NCBI GenBank assembly: GCA_022843305.1
Contig: JALHNX010000023.1
Location: 1 to 43,485, forward strand
DNA: 43,485 nt
Source: Pyrinomonadaceae bacterium
GTDB lineage: Bacteria; Acidobacteriota; Blastocatellia; Pyrinomonadales; Pyrinomonadaceae
Direction of reading: 5' to 3'
The position numbers and the translations under genes are program-made. The stretch's first letter is position 1; every line of letters begins with the position of its first letter. Below are positions 7,824-15,509 of the stretch, piece after piece. The notes beneath the pieces were generated by a model. It saw nothing but the letters and a program-made list of their open reading frames with translations. It ran no database searches and was not told the origin of the DNA.

Positions 7824-8066
7824 ATGCTGACTCAATACATTCAAGCCGCAATGCATCAGGCAAAATATGAAATTTTAAGCGATGACGGAACTTTTTACGG
7901 CGAGATACCGGGTTTTCAAGGCGTGTATGCTAACGCTGAAACACTTGAAGATTGCCGTAACGAATTGGCAGAAGTTCTTGAATCATGGATTTTCTTCCGG
8001 GTTTCAAGAAATTTAGATATGCCTGTCGTAAACGGATTGCGCCTCGCTATTGAAAAGGTTTCGTGA
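7824..8066 (+). CDS. hicB: HicB-family antitoxin
   Basis: 80 aa. ILSDDGTFYGEIPGFQGVYANAETLEDCRNELAEVLESW is the partial RNase-H-like fold of HicB antitoxins (pattern YygeiP...Gv.a.GeTleEa..el...le.w). The final part (MPVVNGLRLAI) is short and no DNA-binding ribbon-helix-helix is evident. HicB binds and inhibits the HicA mRNA interferase. The partner toxin is 5 bp away but on the opposite strand, facing it, so the two are not cotranscribed. The start ATG has only a weak upstream purine stretch. Confidence 0.82.
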   Translation: MLTQYIQAAMHQAKYEILSDDGTFYGEIPGFQGVYANAETLEDCRNELAEVLESWIFFRVSRNLDMPVVNGLRLAIEKVS

Positions 8067-8071
8067 AGTTT

Positions 8072-8290
8072 TTATAAATCTTCCCAAATCTTTCTGTCTA
8101 TTCCGGCTTGTTTCAGAATACGAACCAAAAATTCTTTTCCAATGTCGCCTTTGTGCGGATTCGGAATGGTAATAGATAAAGTTTCCTTTTCCATAACCTG
8201 ATGTTTTCCACCCGCATAAGGTCCATCAAATCCAAGCTGACGCAAATAATAAATCAAATCTTTTCTTTTAATCGGTGCGAGTTTTGGCAT
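8072..8290 (-). CDS. hicA: HicA-family toxin (mRNA interferase)
   Basis: 72 aa from the ATG at 8290: MPKLAPIKRKDLIYYLRQLG, then GGKHQVM and TLSITIPNPHKGDIGKEFLVRILKQAGI. This is the double-stranded-RNA-binding-like HicA fold, with the catalytic His at residue 30 in the G-x-x-H position. HicA toxins cleave mRNA. A longer open frame to 8350 exists, but its extra 20 residues are not HicA-like and run into a terminator. The stop lies 5 bp from the HicB stop. Confidence 0.85.
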   Translation of the reverse strand: MPKLAPIKRKDLIYYLRQLGFDGPYAGGKHQVMEKETLSITIPNPHKGDIGKEFLVRILKQAGIDRKIWEDL

Positions 8291-8330
8291 AAGTAATTTT
8301 AACCTCTCTTTTGTAAAAAGCCTATAAAAC

Positions 8331-8369
8331 AAAAAAGTTCCGCAAGGCATTGAAACCTTGCGGAACTTT
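8331..8369 (-). terminator. intrinsic terminator upstream of hicA
   Basis: A perfect 14-bp stem (8334-8347 with 8356-8369, including TTCCGCAAGG) with an 8-nt loop is followed on the minus strand by a T-rich tail. It is the second minus-strand terminator behind the BON gene and shields hicA from read-through. The 83 nt between the two terminators hold no recognisable gene. Confidence 0.8.
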
Positions 8370-8452
8370 CATCCGTTGTGCCGCCTACGCAGCTAAATAA
8401 TTTTCAAATCATATTTTTGAATTCTTTGTGAATTAAAGTCAAGGGTGAGGCA

Positions 8453-8487
8453 TTAAAAAATAAAAGGCGAATTCCGAAGAACTCGCC
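8453..8487 (-). terminator. intrinsic terminator of the BON lipoprotein gene
   Basis: On the minus strand GGCGAGTT and AATTCGCC (8466-8487) pair around a CTTCGG loop (a UUCG tetraloop closed by C-G). A TTTTATTTTTT tail follows. Confidence 0.82.
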
Positions 8488-8532
8488 GCAAAGCTTTAAG
8501 CACAGGCATTTAAGCTAAAGTCTATGACAAAA

Positions 8533-9072
8533 CTATTTTTTCATATTGGCGTTCGATTTTGTATCCCTTGAATCGCTTGTGTTCGTCATCGAATCGTTCG
8601 GCGCAACCTTTAATTGATTGGTCACGCTTTTGACACCGTCAATGTCTTTCGCAACTTGTGCGGCTTTTGTGCTTTGCTCTTTAGTGGCAACGGTGCCTTT
8701 CAAAGTTACCACGTCATTAACAACGTCAACGTCAATCGTCGATTCACGTAAATCACTCGTCGTCATCAAAGCCAGACGGGTTTTTGTCCAAAGCCAGCTA
8801 TCGTTTGCACCTGAACCGATAGTTTCGGTGCTTCTCTTGTCTTTTTCATATTCCGCACGCTCTTTATCATAATCCGCGCGGTTAACGTTCGAGTTCCTCC
8901 AACGATTTGTGTTTGTCGTTGAAATAACACCGGTGTTTCCGTTACTGTTGACGACAACCGCCGTGTTGCTGTTCGCGTTTCTCGAATTAGTGTTCGTGTT
9001 TGTCGTGCTTTCGCAACCCGCTAAAGCGAGAGCCGAAAAGCCGATAGTAGTGATTAAAAATTTGGTCTTCAT
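8533..9072 (-). CDS. BON-domain lipoprotein
   Basis: 179 aa. A lipoprotein signal peptide ends in ALAGC with Cys20. An Asn/Thr-rich low-complexity linker (residues about 24-65) follows. One BON domain occupies roughly 95-160: TRLALMTTSDLRESTIDVDVVNDVVTLKGTV, then VKSVTNQLKV. BON domains bind phospholipid or other envelope surfaces (OsmY, Arabinose-independent DolP). The tail is again Asn/Ser/Thr-rich. A good AGGAGG precedes the ATG by 7 nt. Likely lipid-anchored in the periplasm and possibly stress-induced, as for OsmY; regulation is not visible in the sequence. The gene is monocistronic, ending in two terminators. Confidence 0.85.
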   Translation of the reverse strand: MKTKFLITTIGFSALALAGCESTTNTNTNSRNANSNTAVVVNSNGNTGVISTTNTNRWRNSNVNRADYDKERAEYEKDKRSTETIGSGANDSWLWTKTRLALMTTSDLRESTIDVDVVNDVVTLKGTVATKEQSTKAAQVAKDIDGVKSVTNQLKVAPNDSMTNTSDSRDTKSNANMKK

Positions 9073-9401
9073 ATTGATTCCTCCTGTCTTCTAAAGAAAC
9101 ATTTTTTGAAAAATAACTCTCCTAAGAAATAGTCTTCTGAAAACGATCTTTCAAAACCGACCTAAGGAGCAAATTGCATACCAGTGTTTATAAAATTTAT
9201 TAAATCGGCAGTTTTAGCGACTAATTGCGTTGAAACTACGTGTTTTTCGCATTTTTACTCGGTAATCGGACTGCTTTCTTGACATAGCCAAACAGGGCAT
9301 TTATCATCTAAAGTTTCGGCTCTTATTGCCGCACGTCGCTGTGTGTCGTGTAATGAACTAAAACAAGACACACGGGCGAAATAAAAATATACAGTTTTAT
9401 T
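9073..9401. other. 329-bp divergent intergenic region between the BON gene and ffh
   Basis: It holds the BON ribosome binding site on the minus strand, the ffh promoter at 9279-9307, and in the ffh leader a possible stem GTGTGTC...GACACAC (about 9340-9375). No gene or RNA gene is recognisable. In particular I do not see a 4.5S RNA. Confidence 0.6.
9279..9307 (+). promoter_or_regulatory. sigma-70-like promoter of the ffh cluster
   Basis: TTGACA (9279-9284), a 17-bp spacer and TATCAT (9302-9307) place the transcription start near 9314, leaving a leader of about 88 nt before ffh. Confidence 0.75.
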
Positions 9402-10919
9402 ATGTTCGAATCGCTGTCCGATAAATTAAAACGCTCGCTCAAGAATCTGCGTGGTCAGGGTAAATTAACGCCCGAACACGTTGATGCCGCGCTGCGCGAA
9501 ATTCGGATGGCTTTGCTCGAAGCCGACGTAAATTACAAGGTTGCGAAAGATTTTGTCGAAAACGTTCGTCTGAAAGCCGAAGGTCAGGAAGTTTGGCAAG
9601 ACCTGAAACCGCACGAACAGGTCGTCAAAATCGTTTACGATGAACTCGTCGAGCTTTTCGGCGGAACATCGTCAAGATTAGTTTTTACGCGGGCAATTCC
9701 GAACGTCGTGATGATCGTCGGTTTGCAGGGTTCGGGTAAAACCACTTCGACGGGAAAAATCTCGCGCTGGCTCAAAGACAATCAGGAACGCAAACCGCTT
9801 CTGGTTTCGGTTGACGTTTATCGTCCGGCGGCGCGTGAACAGCTGCGGGTTGTCGGTGCGGCGGTCGGCGTGCCGGTTTTTCAGGATAAGGAAACCAACG
9901 ATCCGATGACGCTCGTGCGCGGCGCGATGCGTCACGCGCAGGAGATGGGCTTCGACACGCTGATGATTGACACGGCGGGGCGTCTCCATATCGACGACGA
10001 GCTGATGGTCGAACTCGAACGAATCAAAGCCGAAACTCGACCGATCGAAGTTTTGTTCGTCGCCGACGCAATGACCGGGCAAGACGCGGTTCGTTCGGCT
10101 GAAGTTTTTCATGAACGGGTCGGCATCACGGGCGTTGTTCTGACAAAGATGGACGGCGATGCGCGCGGCGGCGCGGCTTTGTCCATCAAACAAGTTATCG
10201 GTCAACCCGTCAAATTCGTCGGTGTAGGCGAAAAATACGACGCGATTGAGCCGTTTTATCCCGACCGCATCGCGCAGCGAATCCTCGGAATGGGCGACGT
10301 GCTTTCGCTCATCGAAGAAGTTCAGGGCAAAATTGACGAGGACGAAGCCGCCAAGCAGTTGGAGAAAATGACGAGCAACAAATTCACGCTCGAAGATTTT
10401 CGCAACCAGCTCGGACAATTCAAAAAGCTCGGCTCGATGTCTAAATTGATGAAGATGATGCCCGAACAACTGACGGGCGGAATGTCGCTTTCGGACGAGC
10501 AATCCGAAGAGGTCGAAGCGCAGATGAAGCGCACCGAAGCGATCATTGATTCGATGACGCGGCAGGAACGCAACAACCACAAAATTCTCGACGCAAGCCG
10601 CAAAACGCGCATCGCCAAAGGTTCGGGTTCAACCATTTCGGAAGTCAATCAATTGATTCGCCAGTACGAGCAGATGCGGAAAATGATGCAGCAGATGAAT
10701 CGCGGCGGACTTTTCTCGAAGCTCGCCGGCAAAGCGATGGGCGGACTTGGCGGCGGACTCGGCGGACTTCTCGGCAGCGGCGGCGGGGGAATGCCGGGCG
10801 GACTCGGCGGTTTGTTGGGCGGCGGTGGACAGGAAGATTTTGATAATGATTACGAAGAAACCAAAGATAATTTGGCGAAAAAGTTAAAGAAGAAAAAGAG
10901 ACACAAAAAACGAAGATGA
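9402..10919 (+). CDS. ffh: signal recognition particle protein Ffh
   Basis: 505 aa. The N domain is followed by the GTPase G domain: GLQGSGKTTSTGK from residue 107, DTAGR, and TKMDGDARGG. The Met-rich M domain contains LGSMSKLMKMMPEQL and MTRQERNNHKILDASRKTRIAKGSG, the RNA-binding helix. Ffh with 4.5S RNA delivers signal-peptide-bearing ribosomes to FtsY. An unusual C-terminal extension is rich in glycine (GGLGGGLGGLLGSGGGG) and ends in a very basic KKLKKKKRHKKRR tail. The gene leads the ffh-rpsP-khpA-rimM-trmD-rplS-rnhB cluster. Confidence 0.97.
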   Translation: MFESLSDKLKRSLKNLRGQGKLTPEHVDAALREIRMALLEADVNYKVAKDFVENVRLKAEGQEVWQDLKPHEQVVKIVYDELVELFGGTSSRLVFTRAIPNVVMIVGLQGSGKTTSTGKISRWLKDNQERKPLLVSVDVYRPAAREQLRVVGAAVGVPVFQDKETNDPMTLVRGAMRHAQEMGFDTLMIDTAGRLHIDDELMVELERIKAETRPIEVLFVADAMTGQDAVRSAEVFHERVGITGVVLTKMDGDARGGAALSIKQVIGQPVKFVGVGEKYDAIEPFYPDRIAQRILGMGDVLSLIEEVQGKIDEDEAAKQLEKMTSNKFTLEDFRNQLGQFKKLGSMSKLMKMMPEQLTGGMSLSDEQSEEVEAQMKRTEAIIDSMTRQERNNHKILDASRKTRIAKGSGSTISEVNQLIRQYEQMRKMMQQMNRGGLFSKLAGKAMGGLGGGLGGLLGSGGGGMPGGLGGLLGGGGQEDFDNDYEETKDNLAKKLKKKKRHKKRR

Positions 10920-10994
10920 GTAGCGAGTAGCGAGTAGCGAGTGGAGAGTCAGAAGATTTTCCTACTGGCTACTCGCTACTCGCTACTCGCTACT
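10920..10994 (+). repeat. heptad hairpin between ffh and rpsP
   Basis: The left arm is GTAGCGA three times, then GTGGAGA and GTCAGAA (10920-10954). The right arm (10962-10994) is built from CTCGCTA. The array begins on the base after the ffh stop. A GAGGAA (10995-11000) between the right arm and ATG 11004 gives rpsP a real ribosome binding site. Confidence 0.88.
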
Positions 10995-11003
10995 GAGGAA
11001 ATT

Positions 11004-11252
11004 ATGTTAGCAATTAGTTTAGTTAGAATGGGCGCGAAGAAAAATCCTTTTTACCGTGTTGTGGTAAAGGAAAAACGCTCGAAGCGTGACGGAAAATATA
11101 TCGAAAACGTCGGAACTTACAATCCGATGGTCAATCCGGCGCAGGTCGAATTGAAACACGACCGGGTTCAATACTGGCTTTCAGTCGGTGCGCAGCCGAC
11201 GGAAACCGTGGCGAGCCTGATCAAACACAATCCGGTGAAGAGTGAAGAGTAA
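11004..11252 (+). CDS. rpsP: 30S ribosomal protein S16
   Basis: 82 aa: [21 protein letters not shown], then [12 protein letters not shown] and [20 protein letters not shown], the complete S16 pattern. The ATG at 11004 follows GAGGAA at short spacing. An upstream in-frame GTG at 10941 lies in the repeat and is not a plausible start. The C-terminal KSEE and the stop codon are encoded by the first heptads of the next array (GTGAAGA units), so the end of the protein has been supplied or overwritten by the repeat. Confidence 0.96.
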   Translation: MLAISLVRMGAKKNPFYRVVVKEKRSKRDGKYIENVGTYNPMVNPAQVELKHDRVQYWLSVGAQPTETVASLIKHNPVKSEE

Positions 11253-11312
11253 AGAGTTGAGAGGCGAGAGTCAGATTTTTTTCTCTCCACTCTCAACTCA
11301 TCACTCATAACT
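11235..11312 (+). repeat. heptad hairpin between rpsP and khpA
   Basis: GTGAAGA, GTGAAGA, GTAAAGA, GTTGAGA, GGCGAGA (from 11235) form the left arm. The right arm, about 11281-11312, is CT-rich (CTCTCCACTCTCAACTCATC). The left arm overlaps the last codons of rpsP. The right arm ends 6 nt before the khpA ATG. Confidence 0.85.
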
Positions 11313-11318
11313 AAAAAA

Positions 11319-11549
11319 ATGAAAGAAGCCGTTGAAAAAATCATTAAAGCACTTGTCGGCGATGCCGAAGCGGTCGAAGTGTCGGAAATTTCGGACAGCA
11401 GAAACGTGAAAATCGAAGTTCGCGTCGGCGAAGGCGATATGGGACGAATTATCGGGCGCGAAGGTCGCACCGTGAAAGCGATTCGCAGTTTGCTGTTCTA
11501 CGCCGGACAAAAGCAGGGCAAGCGGTTTCAGTTGGACATCGTTGATTAA
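11319..11549 (+). CDS. khpA: KH-domain RNA-binding protein KhpA
   Basis: 76 aa, one KH domain with the GxxG loop in MGRIIGREGRTVKAIRSLL. This small protein (YlqC/KhpA) sits between rpsP and rimM in many bacteria. It works with KhpB (Jag) in RNA binding and cell-division control in firmicutes; here its partners are unknown. There is no Shine-Dalgarno; the heptad hairpin ends just before the ATG. Confidence 0.92.
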   Translation: MKEAVEKIIKALVGDAEAVEVSEISDSRNVKIEVRVGEGDMGRIIGREGRTVKAIRSLLFYAGQKQGKRFQLDIVD

Positions 11550-11550
11550 T

Positions 11551-11630
11551 AGTTCAGAGTCCACGCTTCAGTTTGCAAGCCGAAGGCTGTGCGCGGTGGT
11601 TTAATCAAACTAAAGTTTGAACTCTAAACT
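11551..11630 (+). repeat. 80-bp inverted-repeat element, family B (copy 1)
   Basis: Arms 11551-11575 and 11606-11630 are inverted with 20 of 25 matches. The first 18 nt of the left arm (AGTTCAGAGTCCACGCTT) are identical to 33101-33118. The element fills the space between khpA and rimM, ending 3 nt before the rimM ATG. Confidence 0.8.
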
Positions 11631-11633
11631 TTT

Positions 11634-12146
11634 ATGGAAGAACTCGTTGCAATCGCCAAACTTGTCAAATCGCGCGGATTGCGCGGCGAACTTGTTGCCG
11701 AAGTTTTGACTGATTTTCCCGAACGCTTTGACGAACTTGAAACGGTTATCGCGCTTTTGCCCGATGGCACGAGGCGCGAATTGAAAATTGAAAGATTTTG
11801 GTTTCAGAAAGGCAGAATTATTTTGAAGTTTGCCGGGTTTGATTCGATAGAAACTGCGGAAACATTGCGCGGCGCGGAAGTCTGCATTCCCGAATCGGAA
11901 GCCGTCGAACTCGAAGAAGACGAATTTTTCGATTGGGAACTTGCGGGCTGCGAAGTTGAAACCGTCGAAGGCTTGAAATTAGGTCGCGTGAAAGATTTAA
12001 TGCGAACCGGCGGCACGGAAAATCTGGTGGTCGCGGGCGCGGAAAAAGAATATCTGATTCCGTTTGCCGCGAGCGTTTGCGTCGAGGTTGACGTTGTAAA
12101 CAAATTGATAAAAGTTGACGCACCCGAAGGTCTTTTGGAATTTTGA
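11634..12146 (+). CDS. rimM: ribosome maturation factor RimM
   Basis: 170 aa. The N-terminal RimM domain begins VAIAKLVKSRGLRGELVAEVLTD. The C-terminal PRC-barrel contains DWELAGCEVET, GRVKDLMRTGGTENLVV and EYLIPFAASVCVEVD. RimM binds S19 and assists 30S head assembly. Position between khpA and trmD is the classical order. No Shine-Dalgarno is seen; family B repeat ends 3 nt before the ATG. Confidence 0.94.
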   Translation: MEELVAIAKLVKSRGLRGELVAEVLTDFPERFDELETVIALLPDGTRRELKIERFWFQKGRIILKFAGFDSIETAETLRGAEVCIPESEAVELEEDEFFDWELAGCEVETVEGLKLGRVKDLMRTGGTENLVVAGAEKEYLIPFAASVCVEVDVVNKLIKVDAPEGLLEF

Positions 12147-12147
12147 C

Positions 12148-12272
12148 GGAACGCCGTCATCCTGACGGCACACGTCGCTGAAGGCGGCGTCAGCAGTTTT
12201 GATTATTGACAACTAGGCTTTGAACGAAATTTTCGCGCTTGGCGCTCAATGCCTTCAGGATGAAGGCGTTCC
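12148..12272 (+). repeat. 125-bp inverted-repeat element between rimM and trmD
   Basis: Arms 12148-12169 and 12251-12272 are inverted with 20 of 22 matches (GGAACGCC..CATCCTGA core). An 81-nt middle contains a small GCGCTTGGCGC hairpin. It begins just after the rimM stop and ends 3 nt before the trmD ATG. Confidence 0.85.
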
Positions 12273-12275
12273 AAA

Positions 12276-12983
12276 ATGAAGATAGACGTTTTAACAATTT
12301 TCCCCGAATTTTTTCGTGAGGTCTTTGATTTTGGAATAATCCGCCGCGCTAGATTAGCAGAAATCGTCGAGATAAATATTCACGACATCCGCGAATTTAC
12401 GACCGACAAACATCGGATGACGGACGACCGACCGTTCGGCGGCGGTGACGGGATGGTTTTTAAGGCGGAACCGATCTTTAACGCAATTGAAAATTTGATG
12501 GGGACAACCGAGCGCGAAAAATATCCGCCGCGAACGCGCGTTGTGCTTTTAACGCCGCAGGGCAGAGTTTTCAAACAGGCGATGGCAAAGGAATTTGCCG
12601 ACGAAGTTGATAATTTAATTTTGATCTGCGGGCGCTACGAAGGCGTTGACGAACGCGTCAACGAAGCGCTCGTCAACGAAGAGATTTCCATCGGCGATTA
12701 CGTGCTTTCGGGCGGCGAACCGGCGGCAGTCGTTATGACGGACGCGATCGTCAGATTACTGCCGAACGCTTTGGGCAGCGAAACGTCAGCCGAAAATGAT
12801 TCGTTTTCGGACGGGTTATTGGATTATCCGCATTATACGCGCCCGGCGGATTTTCGCGGGATGAAAGTGCCGGAAGTTTTACTGAACGGCAATCACGCCG
12901 AAATTGAAAAATGGCGGCGGCAGAAAGCGTTGGAAAAGACGCAAAAATTTAGACAGGACTTATTAAATAAGGAGAATAGCTGA
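12276..12983 (+). CDS. trmD: tRNA (guanine-N1-)-methyltransferase TrmD
   Basis: 235 aa. It begins [13 protein letters not shown] and has the SPOUT-knot motifs [26 protein letters not shown] and [15 protein letters not shown], then [29 protein letters not shown]. TrmD makes m1G37 in tRNAs reading CNN/GGN codons, using S-adenosylmethionine. The ATG follows the inverted-repeat element directly, without a Shine-Dalgarno. Confidence 0.97.
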   Translation: MKIDVLTIFPEFFREVFDFGIIRRARLAEIVEINIHDIREFTTDKHRMTDDRPFGGGDGMVFKAEPIFNAIENLMGTTEREKYPPRTRVVLLTPQGRVFKQAMAKEFADEVDNLILICGRYEGVDERVNEALVNEEISIGDYVLSGGEPAAVVMTDAIVRLLPNALGSETSAENDSFSDGLLDYPHYTRPADFRGMKVPEVLLNGNHAEIEKWRRQKALEKTQKFRQDLLNKENS

Positions 12984-13003
12984 AGTGAATAGTTCAAGGT
13001 AGA

Positions 13004-13148
13004 AAAGTAAAAAGTAAAAAGTAAAAAGGCAAAATAAAAGCCCGACATTTTACTGGATAACCGAAAATCACTTTGAACAATCGCATAAGAGAAAAATTAT
13101 AAAGAAAATAGACATTATTTTGCCTTTTTACTTTTTACTTTTTACTTG
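13004..13148 (+). repeat. heptad hairpin with an 80-nt loop between trmD and rplS
   Basis: The left arm (about 13004-13036) repeats AGTAAAA and ends in AGGCAAAATA. The right arm (about 13116-13148) is its reverse complement. Between them lie about 80 AT-rich nt with no open frame of note. Confidence 0.85.
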
Positions 13149-13176
13149 AGTGCATTCACCTCTCGCTCAAAATAAA

Positions 13177-13542
13177 ATGAATCGTTTAGACAGCATTGAA
13201 CAAACACAGTTAAAAGATAATATTCCGAACTTTCAGTCGGGCGACACCATCAAGGTTCACGTCCGCATCAAGGAAGGCAACAAAGAACGTCTGCAGGTTT
13301 TTGAAGGCGTTGTGATCGCCCGCAAACACGGTGGCGTGCGCGAAACCGTGACGGTTCGCAAGGTCAGTTTCGGTGTCGGCGTGGAAAGAATTTTCCCGCT
13401 TCACGCGACGATCGTCGATCATATTGACGTTACGCGGCGCGGCAAAGTTCGCCGTGCGAAACTTTATTACCTGCGTGATCTGCGCGGTAAAGCGGCGCGT
13501 ATTAAAGAACGCGATTTCCGCAACAAAAAAGCGAAAGCATAA
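13177..13542 (+). CDS. rplS: 50S ribosomal protein L19
   Basis: 121 aa. [50 protein letters not shown] and the basic tail [25 protein letters not shown] are the L19 pattern. L19 sits at the 30S-50S interface. I chose ATG 13177 because it aligns with the usual L19 start; an in-frame GTG at 13150 would add nine unrelated residues. No Shine-Dalgarno is visible. Confidence 0.96.
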   Translation: MNRLDSIEQTQLKDNIPNFQSGDTIKVHVRIKEGNKERLQVFEGVVIARKHGGVRETVTVRKVSFGVGVERIFPLHATIVDHIDVTRRGKVRRAKLYYLRDLRGKAARIKERDFRNKKAKA

Positions 13543-13597
13543 GACGTTTGCAGTTTTAGAACCTGTTTGAAAATCACGAACGGGAAAATGGTCGAAA

Positions 13598-13701
13598 GAC
13601 ATTTTACATTCTACATTTTGCATTTTTCATTAAATTGCAGGAAATAAAAGCTATTTTTCTGCATTCCAATGTAGAATGCAGAATGTAAATTGTAGAATGT
13701 C
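13598..13701 (+). repeat. heptad hairpin between rplS and rnhB
   Basis: Arms 13598-13631 and 13668-13701 are inverted with 28 of 34 matches. The right arm reads GTAGAAT, GCAGAAT, GTAAATT, GTAGAAT. A second small hairpin (about 13636-13662, TGCAGGAAATA with TATTTTTCTGCA) sits in the loop. Arm order is reversed compared with most copies. Confidence 0.85.
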
Positions 13702-13741
13702 TTTTTTACTTTTGCCTTCCGATTTTCAAATTTTTTACAGG

Positions 13742-14383
13742 ATGGGAGAAACGAATCTCGAATTATTTCCGGTGCGGACGGAATTAAAAATCGGCACGGT
13801 TTTTGAACGTCAGGCAGTCGCCGAAGGCTTCCGGTTTATCGCCGGAGTTGACGAGGTCGGGCGCGGATGTCTGGCGGGCGCGGTCGTTGCGGCGGCGTGT
13901 ATTTTGGATCTGTCGAAACCGCTTCCCGAATTTTTGAACGACTCCAAAAAACTCTCTGCCAAAAAACGCGAACAAATTAACGAAGAACTCAAAGAATCGG
14001 TCGTCGCTTACGCCATTGCGCAAGTCGAAGCCGACGAAATTGACCGCATAAACATCCTTCAGGCGACCAAAAAAGCGATGCGTCTCGCAATCGAAAAACT
14101 CACGCCGAACGCCGATTTTCTGTTGATTGACGCGGTTCAGTTAAAAGAAATAAATCTTCCGCAAAAAGCGATCATCAAAGGCGACGCGATTTCCGCTTCG
14201 ATTGCCGCCGCTTCCGTTTTAGCCAAAACCTACCGCGACGAGCTGATGCGGGAAATGTGCAAAATCTATCCCGAATACGGTTTCTCGAAACATGTCGGCT
14301 ACGGCACAAAAGCGCATTTCGAAGCACTTCGCCGACACGGCGCGTGTCCGTTGCACCGCAAATCCTTCAAAGGCGTTTTATAA
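13742..14383 (+). CDS. rnhB: ribonuclease HII
   Basis: 213 aa from ATG 13742. FIAGVDEVGRGCLAGAVVAAACIL carries the first acidic residues of the active site. LNDSKKLSAKKREQI, the later LLIDAV, and SIAAASVLAKTYRDELM are further RNase HII motifs. The C-terminal GYGTKAHFEALRRHGACPLHRKSF is also typical. It removes ribonucleotides and RNA from RNA-DNA hybrids. Open frame continues upstream to 13676 through the heptad arm, but those residues are not conserved. It ends the ffh cluster. Confidence 0.95.
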   Translation: MGETNLELFPVRTELKIGTVFERQAVAEGFRFIAGVDEVGRGCLAGAVVAAACILDLSKPLPEFLNDSKKLSAKKREQINEELKESVVAYAIAQVEADEIDRINILQATKKAMRLAIEKLTPNADFLLIDAVQLKEINLPQKAIIKGDAISASIAAASVLAKTYRDELMREMCKIYPEYGFSKHVGYGTKAHFEALRRHGACPLHRKSFKGVL

Positions 14384-14421
14384 AATTTATTTCGCAACCC
14401 CCTTCGTAAAATTTGCCGAGT

Positions 14422-14456
14422 AAAAGCCGAATCATAAATTAATTCGGTTTTTATTT
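14422..14456 (+). terminator. intrinsic terminator after rnhB
   Basis: CCGAAT (14427-14432) and ATTCGG (14442-14447) pair, extended by A/T pairs, with T tracts following. It closes the ffh-rnhB cluster. Confidence 0.7.
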
Positions 14457-14597
14457 TTTTAAAGTTTTTTCATTAATTTTCGCAAAAAAAAATCGAAGCG
14501 AGTGTCAATAGGCGTAATTTGATTACAATTCGAGCCGATAACGGCAACTTAGGTTGGGAATTAATCCCCCAAAAACAACAGACTTTAAGGAGACAAT

Positions 14598-15506
14598 ATG
14601 AAAAAATTTGGTTTCAAAACTTTGTTTTTAATTACACTAGCCTTAGCGCTCCCTTTGCTGGTCAGCGCGCAGGCGACACGCACATGGGTTTCGGGTGTCG
14701 GCGACGACGTTAACCCGTGCAGCCGCACCGCGCCGTGCAAAACTTTTGCCGGCGCGATTTCGAAAACCGCGACCAACGGCGAGATCAACTGTCTTGATCC
14801 GGCAGGTTACGGCGCAGTAACGATTACTAAATCAATCACGATTGACTGCGAAGACACGCAAGGCTCGATTCTCGCTTCAGGGGTGACGGGTATTGTTATT
14901 AATATCACTAACGCCGCCGACGCGAAAAAAGCGGTCAAAATTCGTGGAATTACGATAAACGGCGCGGGTTCGACCCTCACTGCCAACGGCATCCGAATTC
15001 TTTCCGCCAATACGGTCGTTATCGAAGACGGCGTGATTGACGGCTTTCAAACACACGGTATTTCAATCGAAACGACTTCCGGCACGCCGAGAATTGTGGT
15101 GGACAGAATGTCTATCCGAAGCGTCAACGGAAACGGTATCAACGCATTTATCACCGGCGGAACGGTTAATTTGTCGGTCAGTAATTCAACGATCGCTTCG
15201 ACCGCTACCGGAATAAACCTGAGCAGCAATACAAAAGCCGCAGTTAGAACGTCTAATCTTGTCAATAACACGACCGGCGCGCTCGCTTTTCAGGCGGATT
15301 TGAGTCTTGCGAACTGCCAGATTTCAGGAAATACGACGGGCATTACGTCTTCGACCGGCGGAGTTGTTCGTATCCTTTCGAATGTCGTGACCAGCAACGG
15401 CACGGGATTATCGTCAACCGGCGGTTCGATTCTTTCGGGCGGCAACAACTTAATTGACGGAAACACTACGAACGGAGGACCGACGGGATTCCTGACGCTG
15501 AGTTAA
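14598..15506 (+). CDS. secreted right-handed beta-helix repeat protein
   Basis: 302 aa. A signal peptide (ITLALALPLLVSAQA) is followed by RTWVSGVGDDVNPCSRTAPCKTFAGAI, a common opening of pectate-lyase-like beta-helix proteins. About ten rungs rich in Asn, Thr, Gly, Ile and Val follow (ANGIRILSANTVVIEDG, THGISIETTSG, ATGINLSSNT and so on). No catalytic site of a polysaccharide lyase is evident, so a substrate cannot be named. AAGGAG with 5 nt spacing supports the start. The gene is isolated between two terminators and is probably exported. Confidence 0.75.
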   Translation: MKKFGFKTLFLITLALALPLLVSAQATRTWVSGVGDDVNPCSRTAPCKTFAGAISKTATNGEINCLDPAGYGAVTITKSITIDCEDTQGSILASGVTGIVINITNAADAKKAVKIRGITINGAGSTLTANGIRILSANTVVIEDGVIDGFQTHGISIETTSGTPRIVVDRMSIRSVNGNGINAFITGGTVNLSVSNSTIASTATGINLSSNTKAAVRTSNLVNNTTGALAFQADLSLANCQISGNTTGITSSTGGVVRILSNVVTSNGTGLSSTGGSILSGGNNLIDGNTTNGGPTGFLTLS

Positions 15507-15509
15507 AAG

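Noticed and set aside
8370-8452. Possible small RNA between the two minus-strand terminators
   Set aside because: No convincing promoter with correct spacing and no conserved structure; kept only as a note in the terminator entry.
9314-9401. Possible 4.5S RNA gene upstream of ffh
   Set aside because: The leader has only a short stem and lacks the conserved GGAA/AGCA internal-loop pattern of SRP RNA that I looked for.
10941-11003. Upstream in-frame GTG that would lengthen ribosomal protein S16 by 21 residues
   Set aside because: The added residues are translated heptad repeat; the ATG at 11004 has GAGGAA before it and matches the S16 start.
13676-13741. Upstream extension of RNase HII
   Set aside because: It runs through the heptad arm at 13668-13701 and has no homology to RNase HII; ATG 13742 fits better.
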